Under the pieces are notes generated by a model. That model did not search any database. It was not told the DNA's origin and worked only from the letters and a program-made list of their open reading frames with translations. A stretch of 6,825 bases of DNA from assembly GCA_946482385.1 (NCBI GenBank), contig CAMLRI010000117.1, forward strand, positions 1 to 6,825, given 5' to 3'. The stretch comes from an uncultured Cellvibrio sp. (GTDB lineage Bacteria; Pseudomonadota; Gammaproteobacteria; Pseudomonadales; Cellvibrionaceae). This document shows, piece after piece, positions 1 to 6,825 of this stretch (position 1 is the stretch's first letter; the number at the start of each line of letters is the position of its first letter). Both the position numbers and the translations under genes were made by a program.

Positions 1-1962
1 GCTGGAGCGGATATAGCTGATGATCGACTGGGTGCTGTCGTGACAGTCAATCCATTCAAAACCATCGCCGCGATAATTGCGCTGGTAAAGCGAAGGTATA
101 TCCCGGTAGAGGTGGTTCAAATCGCGCACGGCCGCCTGCACCCCCTGGTGCGGGCCATAGTCGAGCAGGTGCCAATCCAGCGAGCGGCCATGGGCCCATT
201 CGCTCCATTGGGCAAATTCACTGCCCATAAACAGCAGCTTGCTGCCGGGGTAAGTATAAAGGTAGGTGTACAGCAGACGCAGGTTGGCGAATTTTTGCCA
301 GTCATCACCGGGCATTTTGTTGATCATGCTGCCTTTGCCGTGCACCACCTCATCGTGGGAGAAGGGCAGTTGGAAGTTCTCGGTAAAGGCGTACATCATG
401 CCGAAGGTCAGCTGGTTGTGGTGGTACTGGCGATGGACGGGCTCCTTGCTCATGTACTCCAGGGTGTCGTGCATCCAGCCCATATTCCACTTCATGGAAA
501 AGCCCAGGCCGCCGACCCAGGTGGGGCGGGTCACCTGGGGCCAGGCAGTGGATTCCTCGGCGATGACCAGGGCGCCCGGATGCTGGCCGTGGCAGACCGC
601 GTTGAGCTGTTGCAAAAAGGCCATGGCTTCGAGGTTTTCATTGCCGCCGTGGATATTGGGAATCCACTCGCCCGGCTGGCGGGAATAATCCAGGTGCAGC
701 ATGGAGGCCACCGCATCTACCCGCAGGCCATCCAGGTGATACTCCTTTAGCCAAAACAGGGCATTGGCCAACAGGAAATTGCGCACTTCATTGCGGCCAT
801 AGTTGTAGATCAGGGTGCCCCAATCGCGGTGCTCGCCCAAACGTGGGTCTTCGTGTTCATACAGGGCTGATCCATCAAAGCGCGCCAGGGCGTGGGCATC
901 TTTGGGGAAGTGCGCCGGCACCCAGTCGAGGATAATGCCTATGCCCTGTTGGTGCAGGTAGTCGACGAAATAGCGGAAGTCATCCGGGCTGCCAAAGCGG
1001 CTGGTGGGCGCGTAGTAGCCGGTGGTTTGGTAACCCCAGGAGTCGTCCAGCGGGTGTTCGCTGATAGGCAGGATTTCCACATGGGTAAAGCCCATGTATT
1101 TCACATAATCACCCAGCTGGTGCGCCAACTCGCGGTAATTCATAAATTCCCCCGCCCAACCGCGGCGCCAGGAACCCAGGTGAACCTCATATATAGAGAG
1201 GGGGGAAGCCTGCCAATCCCAATGGGCGCGCTTATCCAGCCAGGCTTGATCCTGCCAGGCATAGCTGGAATCGCCCGTCACCAAAGAGCTGGTGCTGGGG
1301 CGGTGCTCAAAAGCCTGGCCATAGGGGTCGGATTTCAAAAAGACCGCACCGGTTTGACGATTGCGGATTTCGAATTTGTACAGGGCACCCGCCTGCACGC
1401 CGGGAATAAACACCTCCCACAAACCGCTGCTGCCGCGTACCCGCATGGGGTGCTGGCGGCCATCCCAATCATTAAAACTGCCCACCACGCTCACCCGCTC
1501 CGCATTGGGCGCCCAAGTGGCGAAGACCACGCCCTCAATTCCATCTACGGTTTTGGGGTGGGCGCCCAGCAGGCGATAAATGTTCCAATGCTGCCCTTCG
1601 GCAAACAGGTGCATATCCAATTCGCCCAATTGTGGTGCAAAGGAGTAGGGGTCATATTGCACCTGGCGCTGGTTGTGGCGGTCGGTCCACTCGATTTGAT
1701 AGTGGGCCCCAAGCTGGGCACTTAAACCGTACCACTCAAAAAAATCTGTGCCTTCAATCCGCTGCATCGGTTGTGGCTGTTGATTAATTAACAGGGCGGC
1801 CTTGTGTGCGCCCGGTAGGTAAACCCGCACAACTGTGTCCTGTGCAGGCGTCGGCGAGGGGAGGAAATGCTTACCCAAGACTTCGAAGGGATCGTGATGT
1901 GTTGCAGTAATAATACGCAGTAACTCATTGCTTATTGGCGTTTCTGGCTTGGGATTCAACAT
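1..1962 (-). CDS. glgB: 1,4-alpha-glucan branching enzyme GlgB (GH13), C-terminus cut by window edge
   Basis: GlgB cuts alpha-1,4-glucan chains and re-attaches them through alpha-1,6 bonds, making the branches of glycogen in the cytosol. I translated the minus strand from the ATG at 1962-1960; it stays open for 654 codons to base 1. The start is supported by AGGA nine bases upstream and by an N-terminus (MLNPKPETP...HHDPFEVLG) typical of the family. Two N-terminal beta-sandwich modules are visible: N1 at about residues 20-110 and CBM48 at about 120-225 ([20 protein letters not shown]). The GH13 barrel follows, with DWVPAHF (Asp346), [12 protein letters not shown] (nucleophile Asp416), AEEST (acid/base Glu469) and SHDEVVHGK (Asp537). 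All four sit exactly 11 residues later than in E. coli GlgB (335, 405, 458, 526), so the reading frame is intact. E. coli GlgB has 728 residues, so about 85 C-terminal residues (end of the barrel and the beta domain) should lie left of the window. It is divergent from glgC. The identification is very secure. Confidence 0.97.
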   Translation of the reverse strand, partial: MLNPKPETPISNELLRIITATHHDPFEVLGKHFLPSPTPAQDTVVRVYLPGAHKAALLINQQPQPMQRIEGTDFFEWYGLSAQLGAHYQIEWTDRHNQRQVQYDPYSFAPQLGELDMHLFAEGQHWNIYRLLGAHPKTVDGIEGVVFATWAPNAERVSVVGSFNDWDGRQHPMRVRGSSGLWEVFIPGVQAGALYKFEIRNRQTGAVFLKSDPYGQAFEHRPSTSSLVTGDSSYAWQDQAWLDKRAHWDWQASPLSIYEVHLGSWRRGWAGEFMNYRELAHQLGDYVKYMGFTHVEILPISEHPLDDSWGYQTTGYYAPTSRFGSPDDFRYFVDYLHQQGIGIILDWVPAHFPKDAHALARFDGSALYEHEDPRLGEHRDWGTLIYNYGRNEVRNFLLANALFWLKEYHLDGLRVDAVASMLHLDYSRQPGEWIPNIHGGNENLEAMAFLQQLNAVCHGQHPGALVIAEESTAWPQVTRPTWVGGLGFSMKWNMGWMHDTLEYMSKEPVHRQYHHNQLTFGMMYAFTENFQLPFSHDEVVHGKGSMINKMPGDDWQKFANLRLLYTYLYTYPGSKLLFMGSEFAQWSEWAHGRSLDWHLLDYGPHQGVQAAVRDLNHLYRDIPSLYQRNYRGDGFEWIDCHDSTQSIISYIRSS

Positions 1963-1971
1963 TCCACCTCT

Positions 1972-1975
1972 TCCT
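1972..1975 (-). promoter_or_regulatory. Ribosome binding site of glgB
   Basis: On the minus strand AGGA lies nine bases before the ATG at 1962. It is followed by a second purine-rich stretch, GAGGTGG, only a few bases from the start codon. Together they support this ATG over the next in-frame codons. No better start is seen upstream. Confidence 0.6.
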
Positions 1976-1998
1976 AAAAGAAATATCGCAACGCCCAT

Positions 1999-2017
1999 AT
2001 CCCTTTTTACAAAGGAT
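1999..2017 (-). repeat. Imperfect inverted repeat in the glgB leader
   Basis: ATCC-C-TTT and AAA-GGAT are complementary apart from one bulged base and flank a four-base loop (TTAC on the plus strand). If transcription of glgB starts upstream of base 2017, this would form a small, weak hairpin in the leader about 24 bases before the ribosome binding site. There is no U-tract placed to make it a classical terminator. It may have no function. Confidence 0.25.
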
Positions 2018-2082
2018 CAGGCGCGCAATTGTTTACCACATTTCATCACGCGACATACAACCGTCACAGCAATGGGCTTTAC

Positions 2083-2093
2083 TAGCTTAGCTA
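2083..2093. repeat. Small palindrome TAGCT-T-AGCTA
   Basis: Perfect five-base arms surround a single central base in the middle of the divergent region. This is the shape of a short dimer-binding operator, but at 11 bp it can easily arise by chance. No second copy was seen. Confidence 0.25.
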
Positions 2094-2109
2094 TTGTCGT
2101 CACATTTTG

Positions 2110-2153
2110 TTGCATGAATATTTTGCAAGTTAATGACCTGTAAATATTTGCAG
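2110..2153. repeat. AT-rich TTGCA / AATATT repeat cluster
   Basis: TTGCA at 2110-2114 and TGCAA at 2124-2128 form an inverted repeat with a nine-base AT-rich centre that includes AATATT. A related AAATATTTGCAG follows at 2142-2153, so AATATTTTGCAAG and AAATATTTGCAG act as an imperfect direct repeat with about 25 bp between equivalent positions. The cluster lies between the two genes and overlaps the best glgB promoter candidate. Repeated motifs of this kind can be tandem operators, but the regulator is unknown and the AT-richness makes chance matches likely. Confidence 0.35.
2117..2144 (-). promoter_or_regulatory. Candidate sigma70-type promoter for glgB
   Basis: Reading the minus strand, TTTACA (complement of 2139-2144; five of six matches to the -35 consensus) is followed after 16 bases by AATATT (2122-2117; four of six matches to the -10 box). 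This would start transcription near base 2110 and give a leader of roughly 150 bases. The -10 box lacks the important first T, so this is only the best of several weak candidates. Confidence 0.25.
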
Positions 2154-2251
2154 ATTCAGTGCCAAACTTGTGTCTACACTTGATGACGGTAGACCATGCT
2201 AACCCAGGTCGCCGCTCGGCAGTGCGCTGGAGTTCTGATCCCATGCAATAA

Positions 2252-2267
2252 CTTGAGCAGCATCAAG
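2252..2267. repeat. Inverted repeat CTTGA-N6-TCAAG
   Basis: Perfect five-base arms are separated by GCAGCA, about 85-100 bp upstream of the glgC start codon. The 16-bp size fits an operator for a helix-turn-helix dimer on the glgC side. The function is inferred from shape and position only. Confidence 0.3.
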
Positions 2268-2316
2268 CTTTGGCATTGATATTGCTCCTACACTAAGCAT
2301 GCGGGCAACAGAAATC

Positions 2317-2322
2317 TATATT
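2317..2322 (+). promoter_or_regulatory. Candidate -10 box (TATATT) for glgC
   Basis: TATATT matches five of six bases of the sigma70 -10 consensus and lies 28 bases before the glgC start codon. That would give a leader of about 20 bases carrying the ribosome binding site. The expected -35 position (about 2294-2299, TAAGCA) is a poor match, so the promoter would need an activator, or the true promoter lies elsewhere. Confidence 0.25.
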
Positions 2323-2337
2323 CATAAGATAAATCCT

Positions 2338-2342
2338 AAGGA
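2338..2342 (+). promoter_or_regulatory. Ribosome binding site of glgC
   Basis: AAGGA lies eight bases before the ATG at 2351. It picks this codon as the start over the out-of-frame ATG at 2299. Confidence 0.65.
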
Positions 2343-2350
2343 ACGTTTTA

Positions 2351-3619
2351 ATGAGTACACCACATTCATCGGGTCGTTTTGTAAGCCGTCTTACACGGGA
2401 AACCTTGGCAGTGATTTTGGCAGGGGGCAGGGGATCGCGATTGCATCAACTGACAGATTGGCGGGCAAAACCTTCGGTGCATTTTGGCGGCAAGTTCCGC
2501 ATTATTGATTTCCCCTTGTCCAACTGTGTTAACTCCGGCATCCGCCGCATTAGTGTACTTACCCAATACAAATCCCACTCACTCGATCGCCACATCCAGC
2601 GCGGTTGGGGCTTCCTGGGTGGTGAGCTGGGCGAATTTGTCGAGCTGCTGCCAGCGCAGCAGCGTCTTAACGAATCCTGGTATGCCGGCACTGCCGATGC
2701 GGTGTTGCAAAACCTCGATATTATCCGCCGCCACAATCCCGAATATGTGCTGATCCTCGCCGGTGACCATGTCTACAAAATGGACTACGGCACCATGATT
2801 GCCGCCCACGTTGAACGCGGTGCCGACATCACCGTAGGCTGTATTGAAGTGCCTCTGGAAATCGCCCATGCCTTTGGTGTGATGGATATGGATAAGGATC
2901 ACCGCATCGTTAAATTCACGGAAAAGCCAACCAAACCCGAACCCATGCCCGGCAAGCCCGATAAGGCCCTGGCATCCATGGGTATTTATGTGTTCAGCAC
3001 CAAGGTGTTGTTCCAACAACTACTGAAAGATCGCGACAACCCCAATTCATCGCACGATTTCGGTAAAGACATTATTCCCTCGATGATCAAACAAAGCCGC
3101 GTTATGGCCTTTCCCTTCCGCGACCCGGTTTCCGGTGGCGATGCCTATTGGCGCGATGTGGGCACAGTGGATTCGCTGTGGGAATCCAACCTGGAATTAA
3201 CCGGCGTTACCCCCGAGCTGGATTTGTACGACGAGGCCTGGCCCATCTGGACCCACCAGGAGCAGGTGCCACCCGCCAAGTTTGTGTTTGATGTGGATGG
3301 CCGCCGCGGCATAGCGGTGGATTCCATGATCGCCGGTGGCTGTATTGTGTCCGGTTCTACTGTGCGCCACTCACTCTTATTCCCGCGTGTGCGCGTGCAC
3401 TCCTATTGCGAAATTACCGATTCGGTAGTGTTCCCCAATGTGGAAATTGGCCGCAATTGCAAAATTCGCCGCGCACTCATCGACCGCTATTGCAAAATTC
3501 CCGAAGGCACAGTGATTGGTTACGACATGGAACAAGATAAAAAGCGTTTCCATGTATCCCCCAAGGGGGTAGTACTGGTTACTCCAGATATGTTGGGGCA
3601 GGATGAAGTTTATGGTTAA
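2351..3619 (+). CDS. glgC: Glucose-1-phosphate adenylyltransferase (ADP-glucose pyrophosphorylase)
   Basis: GlgC joins ATP and glucose-1-phosphate to give ADP-glucose and pyrophosphate, the committed and allosterically controlled step of bacterial glycogen synthesis. The 422-residue product is close to the 431 of E. coli. The nucleotidyltransferase domain opens with AGGRGSRL (24-31), then [20 protein letters not shown] (38-57), WYAGTAD (Tyr111, ATP site), AGDHVYK (Asp139, catalytic position) and FTEKP (Lys192, glucose-1-phosphate site). [12 protein letters not shown] and YWRDVGT follow. The C-terminal third is a left-handed beta-helix region ([21 protein letters not shown] onward) ending in [17 protein letters not shown]. 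An AAGGA ribosome site fixes the start. Position Trp37 corresponds, by my recollection of the E. coli protein, to its activator-site Lys39, and the C-terminal tail is acidic where E. coli has a basic one. The enzyme is therefore probably tuned to other effectors. Its end overlaps the next gene. Very secure as GlgC. Confidence 0.98.
   Translation: MSTPHSSGRFVSRLTRETLAVILAGGRGSRLHQLTDWRAKPSVHFGGKFRIIDFPLSNCVNSGIRRISVLTQYKSHSLDRHIQRGWGFLGGELGEFVELLPAQQRLNESWYAGTADAVLQNLDIIRRHNPEYVLILAGDHVYKMDYGTMIAAHVERGADITVGCIEVPLEIAHAFGVMDMDKDHRIVKFTEKPTKPEPMPGKPDKALASMGIYVFSTKVLFQQLLKDRDNPNSSHDFGKDIIPSMIKQSRVMAFPFRDPVSGGDAYWRDVGTVDSLWESNLELTGVTPELDLYDEAWPIWTHQEQVPPAKFVFDVDGRRGIAVDSMIAGGCIVSGSTVRHSLLFPRVRVHSYCEITDSVVFPNVEIGRNCKIRRALIDRYCKIPEGTVIGYDMEQDKKRFHVSPKGVVLVTPDMLGQDEVYG
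3558..3569 (+). repeat. CCCCC-AA-GGGGG palindrome at the 3' end of glgC
   Basis: Five C and five G surround AA inside the glgC codons for Pro-Lys-Gly. In RNA this would form a short GC-only stem with a four-base loop, about 30 bases before the ribosome site of the GH57 gene. No U-tract follows, so it is not a terminator. It may be a by-product of the codons used for a conserved peptide, or may tune translation of the overlapping gene. Confidence 0.3.
3600..3603 (+). promoter_or_regulatory. Ribosome binding site choosing the GH57 start
   Basis: AGGA lies eight bases before the ATG at 3612, inside the last codons of glgC. The alternative in-frame ATG at 3603 overlaps this AGGA and has only GGGG four bases away. 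I therefore prefer 3612. The difference is three residues. Confidence 0.5.
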
Positions 3620-5339
3620 GCATGGCAAAACCAAGGTAGTGTTCCTGTGGCATATGCACCAACCGGACTACCGCGACATTATTACCGGTGAATACTATTT
3701 CCCCTGGACTTACCTGCATGCCATTAAAGACTATGTGGACATGGCGGCGCATTTGGAGTTGCAACCCAAAGCCAAGGCAGTAGTCAACTTTGCCCCGATT
3801 TTATTGGAGCAATTGGACGATTACGCCAGCCAAATCAGTGCCCACTTAACATCGCAAGCGCCGATCAAGGATGCCGTACTGGCATCCTTAACGGCCAGCG
3901 AATTGCCATCGCCCGGTTCCAGTGCCTACACCAACCTGGTTGAAAAATTATTGCGCGCCAATCGCGAGCGCTTGATTGAGCGCTTTCCCGCTTACCGTGA
4001 ACTGGCGGATATCGCCAAAAGCTTTCACCAGCAACCTTATTTAAGCCGCTACCTTAACGAGCAGTTCTTAATTGATTTGTGTGTGTGGTATCACCTGAGC
4101 TGGACAGCAGAAATTATTCGTCGCACCGATGCGCGCATTACCCAGCTGCAAGACAAAGCGCGCGATTTCGATATGAGTGATCGCCGCCAACTCATGGCCA
4201 TTATTGGTGAGTTAGTGGCCTCGGTGGCACCGCGCTACCGCAAACTGGCAGACAACGGCCAGGTTGAGTTGTGCATGAGCCCCTATGCCCATCCTATAGT
4301 GCCGTTGCTGCTCGACATTAACAGCGCCAAAGAGGCCATGCCCGATGTGCAGCTGCCCTTGTCTACCCATTATCCCGATGGCCGCAACCGTGCCAAATGG
4401 CATTTGCACCAAGGCATCAAATCTTTCGAGCATTATTTTGGCAAACGCCCCCGTGGCTGTTGGGCATCGGAAGGCGCGCTCAGCGATGCCACCCTGGAGC
4501 TGCTACACGAAGTAAAATTTGAATGGGCCGCTACTGGCGATTCCGTGCTGCACAACAGCTTGCGCCACAGCGCCAACCAGGAGGTAGCGCATCAGCTACA
4601 AGAAAAACACATCTCTTTGCATCGCCCCTATGAGTTTGCCCAAGCGCCGATCAAAACTTTTTTTCGCGATGATGGCCTTTCCGACCTGATTGGTTTTAAA
4701 TATTCCACCTGGCACTCGGACGACGCCGTTGCCGACCTGATCGGCCACATGGTGAATATTGCCGATGCCGCCAAGGACAGCAAAAACACCGTGATCTCGG
4801 TGATTATGGATGGCGAAAACGCTTGGGAATATTTTCCGGAAAATGCGTTCCATTTTCTGTCCACACTTTATCGCTCCTTAGTCGACCACCCGCAATTGGA
4901 AATGGCCACCTACAGTGAAGTGCTTGACCAACAAAAGCCCCAGGCTACAGCTATGCCACACCTGGTAGCGGGCAGCTGGGTATATGGCACTTTTTCCACC
5001 TGGATCGGTGACAAAGACAAAAATCGCGGTTGGGATATGCTGTGCGAAGCCAAGCGCCACACAGACCAGGCACTCAGGTGCAAAGCCTTCACCGCCGAGC
5101 GCATTGCGCAAATTGAAAAACAACTGGCACTCTGCGAAGGCTCCGATTGGTTTTGGTGGTTCGGCGATTACAACCCGGCGCAAAGCGTTAGCGATTTTGA
5201 ATACCTGTACCGCCGTCACCTCAGCAACCTCTATGCATTAATTGACGAACCCGCTCCCGATTACCTGGCCAAGGTCATGAGTGTAGGGGGAGGGGATCCC
5301 GCCACGGGTGGCGTTATGCGCCAAGGTCACGCCAACTAG
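3612..5339 (+). CDS. Glycoside hydrolase family 57 protein (alpha-glucan-active, specificity unassigned)
   Basis: GH57 enzymes are retaining alpha-glucan hydrolases or transferases (alpha-amylase, amylopullulanase, 4-alpha-glucanotransferase, branching enzyme). This 575-residue product has family landmarks in order: HMHQP (14-18); [11 protein letters not shown] with the nucleophile-position Glu287; [12 protein letters not shown] (about 351-362), holding the acid/base Asp; and DGENAWEYF (from 400). [21 protein letters not shown] and WFWWFGDYN follow, the pattern of the amylopullulanase-like branch. No signal peptide or membrane segment is seen, so a cytosolic enzyme is expected. The last 20 or so residues ([19 protein letters not shown]) look like a flexible tail outside the domain. 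It overlaps glgC by 8 bp (17 bp if the ATG at 3603 is used) and is followed 10 bp later by malQ, so it is presumably co-expressed with ADP-glucose synthesis. A job in trimming or remodelling glycogen or maltodextrin is inferred. Family certain, reaction not. Confidence 0.93.
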   Translation: MVKHGKTKVVFLWHMHQPDYRDIITGEYYFPWTYLHAIKDYVDMAAHLELQPKAKAVVNFAPILLEQLDDYASQISAHLTSQAPIKDAVLASLTASELPSPGSSAYTNLVEKLLRANRERLIERFPAYRELADIAKSFHQQPYLSRYLNEQFLIDLCVWYHLSWTAEIIRRTDARITQLQDKARDFDMSDRRQLMAIIGELVASVAPRYRKLADNGQVELCMSPYAHPIVPLLLDINSAKEAMPDVQLPLSTHYPDGRNRAKWHLHQGIKSFEHYFGKRPRGCWASEGALSDATLELLHEVKFEWAATGDSVLHNSLRHSANQEVAHQLQEKHISLHRPYEFAQAPIKTFFRDDGLSDLIGFKYSTWHSDDAVADLIGHMVNIADAAKDSKNTVISVIMDGENAWEYFPENAFHFLSTLYRSLVDHPQLEMATYSEVLDQQKPQATAMPHLVAGSWVYGTFSTWIGDKDKNRGWDMLCEAKRHTDQALRCKAFTAERIAQIEKQLALCEGSDWFWWFGDYNPAQSVSDFEYLYRRHLSNLYALIDEPAPDYLAKVMSVGGGDPATGGVMRQGHAN

Positions 5340-5342
5340 GAA
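5338..5342 (+). promoter_or_regulatory. Ribosome binding site of malQ, overlapping the GH57 stop codon
   Basis: AGGAA begins on the second base of the TAG stop of the GH57 gene and lies seven bases before the ATG at 5350. The arrangement favours re-initiation by ribosomes finishing the upstream gene. Confidence 0.6.
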
Positions 5343-5349
5343 TCAACTT

Positions 5350-6825
5350 ATGAACACAGCGGCACTCTCGCCCATTTTCAATCAGCGCCGTGCCGGTGTG
5401 TTGCTTCATCCCAGTTCCTTGCCATGCAGTGAATCCTGTTATGGCGACCAGGTGCGCAATGCCTTTGGCACCCTGGGTAAAGATGCCCATCAATTTGTCG
5501 ACTTTATGGCGGAGGCGGGTTTAACTGTGTGGCAAATGCTGCCCACCGGCCCCACCCAAGATGACTTATCTCCCTACCAGTCGCTATCTGCCCATGCCGG
5601 CAATCCTGATTTAATCAGTTTTGATTGGTTGGCCGAACGCGGCTGGATCAAACCTCACAGTATTACTGCCACGCCAGAGCGCACCGCCATGGCCAAGGCG
5701 CGCCAACAAGCTGCCGTGCAATTTTTTGCTTATTTATCCAGCGAGGCTGGCGCTGAAACGGCCAAGCTCTACCAAGATTTTTGCTACAACAACCGCTACT
5801 GGTTAGATGATTTCAGTCTTTATATTGCGCTGCGCAATCAATACCAACAGCAAACCTGGTGCAACTGGCCAACGGCCTTGCGCCAGCGTAATCCCGATGC
5901 ACTAAAGCGGGCAGGGCAAGAGCTAAACGAGCAGGTGCAATTGGTTTGTTTCGAGCAGTTTGCTTTTTTCCAACAATGGCATGCCCTACATAAGTACGCC
6001 CAAAGCAAAGGCATTTATTTATTTGGCGATATGCCCATTTTTGTCGGGCACGACAGCGCCGATGTATGGGCTCAGCAACATTATTTTCAGTTGGATGGGG
6101 AAGGGCGCCCCACTATGGTTTCAGGTGTGCCGCCGGATTATTTTTCCGAAACCGGGCAACATTGGGGGCACCCACACTACGCCTGGGACGCTATGGCCGC
6201 CGATGGTTTTCAATGGTGGCTTGCAAGGTTTAAAACTCAACTAAACTTATTTGATGTGATTCGCATAGATCACTTTCGCGGTTTTGAAGCCTACTGGGCA
6301 ATCCCCGGTGACGCCAAGGATGCGCGCAGTGGAGAGTGGGTTAAAGCGCCAGGTGCGGCCCTGCTGGATGCCTGCATTAAAGCCTATCCACAATTACCTT
6401 TGGTGGCTGAAAACCTGGGCATTATCACGCCAGAAGTTGAAGCCCTGCGTCAGCAGTTTCAATTGCCCGGTATGTTGGTGCTGCAGTTCGCATTTGATGG
6501 AAATACTGGCAATCCACATTTGCCACACAACCATCTGCCCGCCGAGGTGATCTACACTGGTACACACGATAACGACACTAGCCTCGGCTGGTACGAGCAA
6601 TTAAATGAAGAACAGCGCGGGCAGTTACGTCGTTATTGTTTTGAATCATCAAAAAAAATGCCGTGGCTACTTATTGAACTAGCCATGGCATCGGTAGGGC
6701 GCATGGCTATTATTCCCATGCAGGATTTTATGGAGTTGGATGGAAGGCACAGGATGAATATGCCAGGAACTACGGATAAAAATTGGGTGTGGACGTTTTA
6801 TTGGGATCAGCTTGATCCAGATTTG
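5350..6825 (+). CDS. malQ: 4-alpha-glucanotransferase (amylomaltase, GH77), 3' end cut by window edge
   Basis: MalQ transfers alpha-1,4-glucan segments between malto-oligosaccharides and releases glucose; it handles maltodextrins from glycogen turnover or uptake. I translated 492 codons from the ATG at 5350 to the last base with no stop. The N-terminus RRAGVLLHPSSLP (13-25) and SPYQSLSAHAGNPDLIS are family hallmarks. Catalytic positions are Asp307 in RIDHFRG (nucleophile), Glu354 in AENLG (acid/base) and Asp407 in GTHDND. Their spacing is close to that of Thermus aquaticus amylomaltase (293, 340, 395). RMNMPGTTDKNWVWTF near the edge is the usual C-terminal motif, so probably only 10-25 residues are missing. 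The loop after SSLP (26-44, CSESCYGDQ...) is longer and more Cys-rich than the usual GPYGIGDLG form. The start is fixed by AGGAA seven bases upstream. The last 60 codons use more A/T-ending and rare codons (AGG, GGA, CTA) than glgC. It belongs to the compact Cyanobacteria/Thermus-like length class. Confidence 0.96.
   Translation, partial: MNTAALSPIFNQRRAGVLLHPSSLPCSESCYGDQVRNAFGTLGKDAHQFVDFMAEAGLTVWQMLPTGPTQDDLSPYQSLSAHAGNPDLISFDWLAERGWIKPHSITATPERTAMAKARQQAAVQFFAYLSSEAGAETAKLYQDFCYNNRYWLDDFSLYIALRNQYQQQTWCNWPTALRQRNPDALKRAGQELNEQVQLVCFEQFAFFQQWHALHKYAQSKGIYLFGDMPIFVGHDSADVWAQQHYFQLDGEGRPTMVSGVPPDYFSETGQHWGHPHYAWDAMAADGFQWWLARFKTQLNLFDVIRIDHFRGFEAYWAIPGDAKDARSGEWVKAPGAALLDACIKAYPQLPLVAENLGIITPEVEALRQQFQLPGMLVLQFAFDGNTGNPHLPHNHLPAEVIYTGTHDNDTSLGWYEQLNEEQRGQLRRYCFESSKKMPWLLIELAMASVGRMAIIPMQDFMELDGRHRMNMPGTTDKNWVWTFYWDQLDPDL

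Larger units (their letters stand above)
1963..2350. promoter_or_regulatory. Divergent glgB/glgC control region
   Basis: This 388-bp gap separates the two outward-facing genes and holds no convincing coding sequence. The middle part (about 2100-2155) and the part next to glgC are AT-rich. It must carry at least one promoter for each direction. I see several short inverted and direct repeats, listed separately, and a direct repeat CGTCACA at 2062-2068 and 2098-2104. The TCACA portion resembles a CRP half-site, but no TGTGA partner lies at the proper six-base spacing, so I do not call a CRP site. No tRNA, riboswitch or clear intrinsic terminator was recognised. The length is generous for two simple promoters, which suggests regulator binding, but no regulator can be named from the sequence. 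Confidence 0.6.

Noticed and set aside
40..750. Plus-strand open frame of 236 codons opposite glgB
   Set aside because: It lies wholly antisense to the conserved catalytic core of glgB, begins with GTG without a clear ribosome site, and its product has no recognisable domain. It is a by-product of glgB codon bias.
892..1725. Plus-strand open frame of 277 codons opposite glgB
   Set aside because: It is antisense to the CBM48 and early barrel part of glgB, which reads perfectly on the other strand. The predicted product is compositionally odd and matches nothing I know.
2062..2104. Possible CRP sites (TCACA at 2064-2068 and 2100-2104)
   Set aside because: Neither has a TGTGA half at the required six-base spacing, so they are only half-sites that occur often by chance.
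1928..2143. Plus-strand open frame of 71 codons spanning the glgB start
   Set aside because: It begins inside glgB on the opposite strand, has no ribosome site, and crosses the probable promoter area. The hydrophobic stretch is not enough to call a small membrane protein.
2299..2508. Plus-strand open frame of 69 codons before and across the glgC start
   Set aside because: It overlaps the start of glgC in another frame and has no ribosome site, whereas the ATG at 2351 has one and gives the correct GlgC N-terminus.
6651..6658. A8 run in malQ as a frameshift site or broken gene
   Set aside because: The frame on both sides gives continuous MalQ sequence with the expected C-terminal motif, so no shift is needed.
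1..6825. Mobile element, CRISPR array, RNA gene or defence system
   Set aside because: No transposase, integrase, regularly spaced repeats, terminal inverted repeats, tRNA-like fold or toxin-antitoxin pair was seen. All long conserved frames are alpha-glucan enzymes.

Overview
This window is a compact piece of a bacterial glycogen / alpha-glucan metabolism locus. It holds four protein-coding genes in two divergent transcription units, and both outer genes run off the window. The close similarity of GlgB and GlgC to the enterobacterial enzymes, the moderate GC content and the tight gene packing suggest a gammaproteobacterium. A marine or soil polysaccharide degrader of the Cellvibrio/Saccharophagus type is my best guess, from overall impression and not from any search.

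Layout. Bases 1-1962 (minus strand) carry most of glgB, the 1,4-alpha-glucan branching enzyme, with its C-terminus cut off by the left edge. Bases 1963-2350 are a 388-bp non-coding region between the divergent glgB and glgC. It holds AT-rich tracts, short repeats and inverted repeats, and presumably both promoters. Bases 2351-3619 (plus) are glgC, glucose-1-phosphate adenylyltransferase. Bases 3612-5339 (plus) are a glycoside hydrolase family 57 protein whose start overlaps the end of glgC. Bases 5350-6825 (plus) are malQ, a GH77 4-alpha-glucanotransferase cut by the right edge close to its natural end.

How the genes fit together. GlgC makes ADP-glucose, the donor for glycogen synthase. GlgB introduces alpha-1,6 branches. 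MalQ disproportionates malto-oligosaccharides. The GH57 enzyme, whose exact specificity cannot be read from sequence, cuts or transfers alpha-glucan chains. All four look cytosolic. No glycogen synthase (glgA), phosphorylase (glgP) or debranching enzyme (glgX) lies in the window; they may be just outside it. The glgC-GH57-malQ unit is tightly spaced (8-bp overlap, then a 10-bp gap), which suggests one mRNA with translational coupling.

I see no mobile element, CRISPR array, RNA gene or defence system. This is mostly ordinary metabolic territory. The points most worth checking are the GlgC allosteric site, which differs from E. coli, the unassigned GH57 activity, and the repeat-bearing divergent control region.
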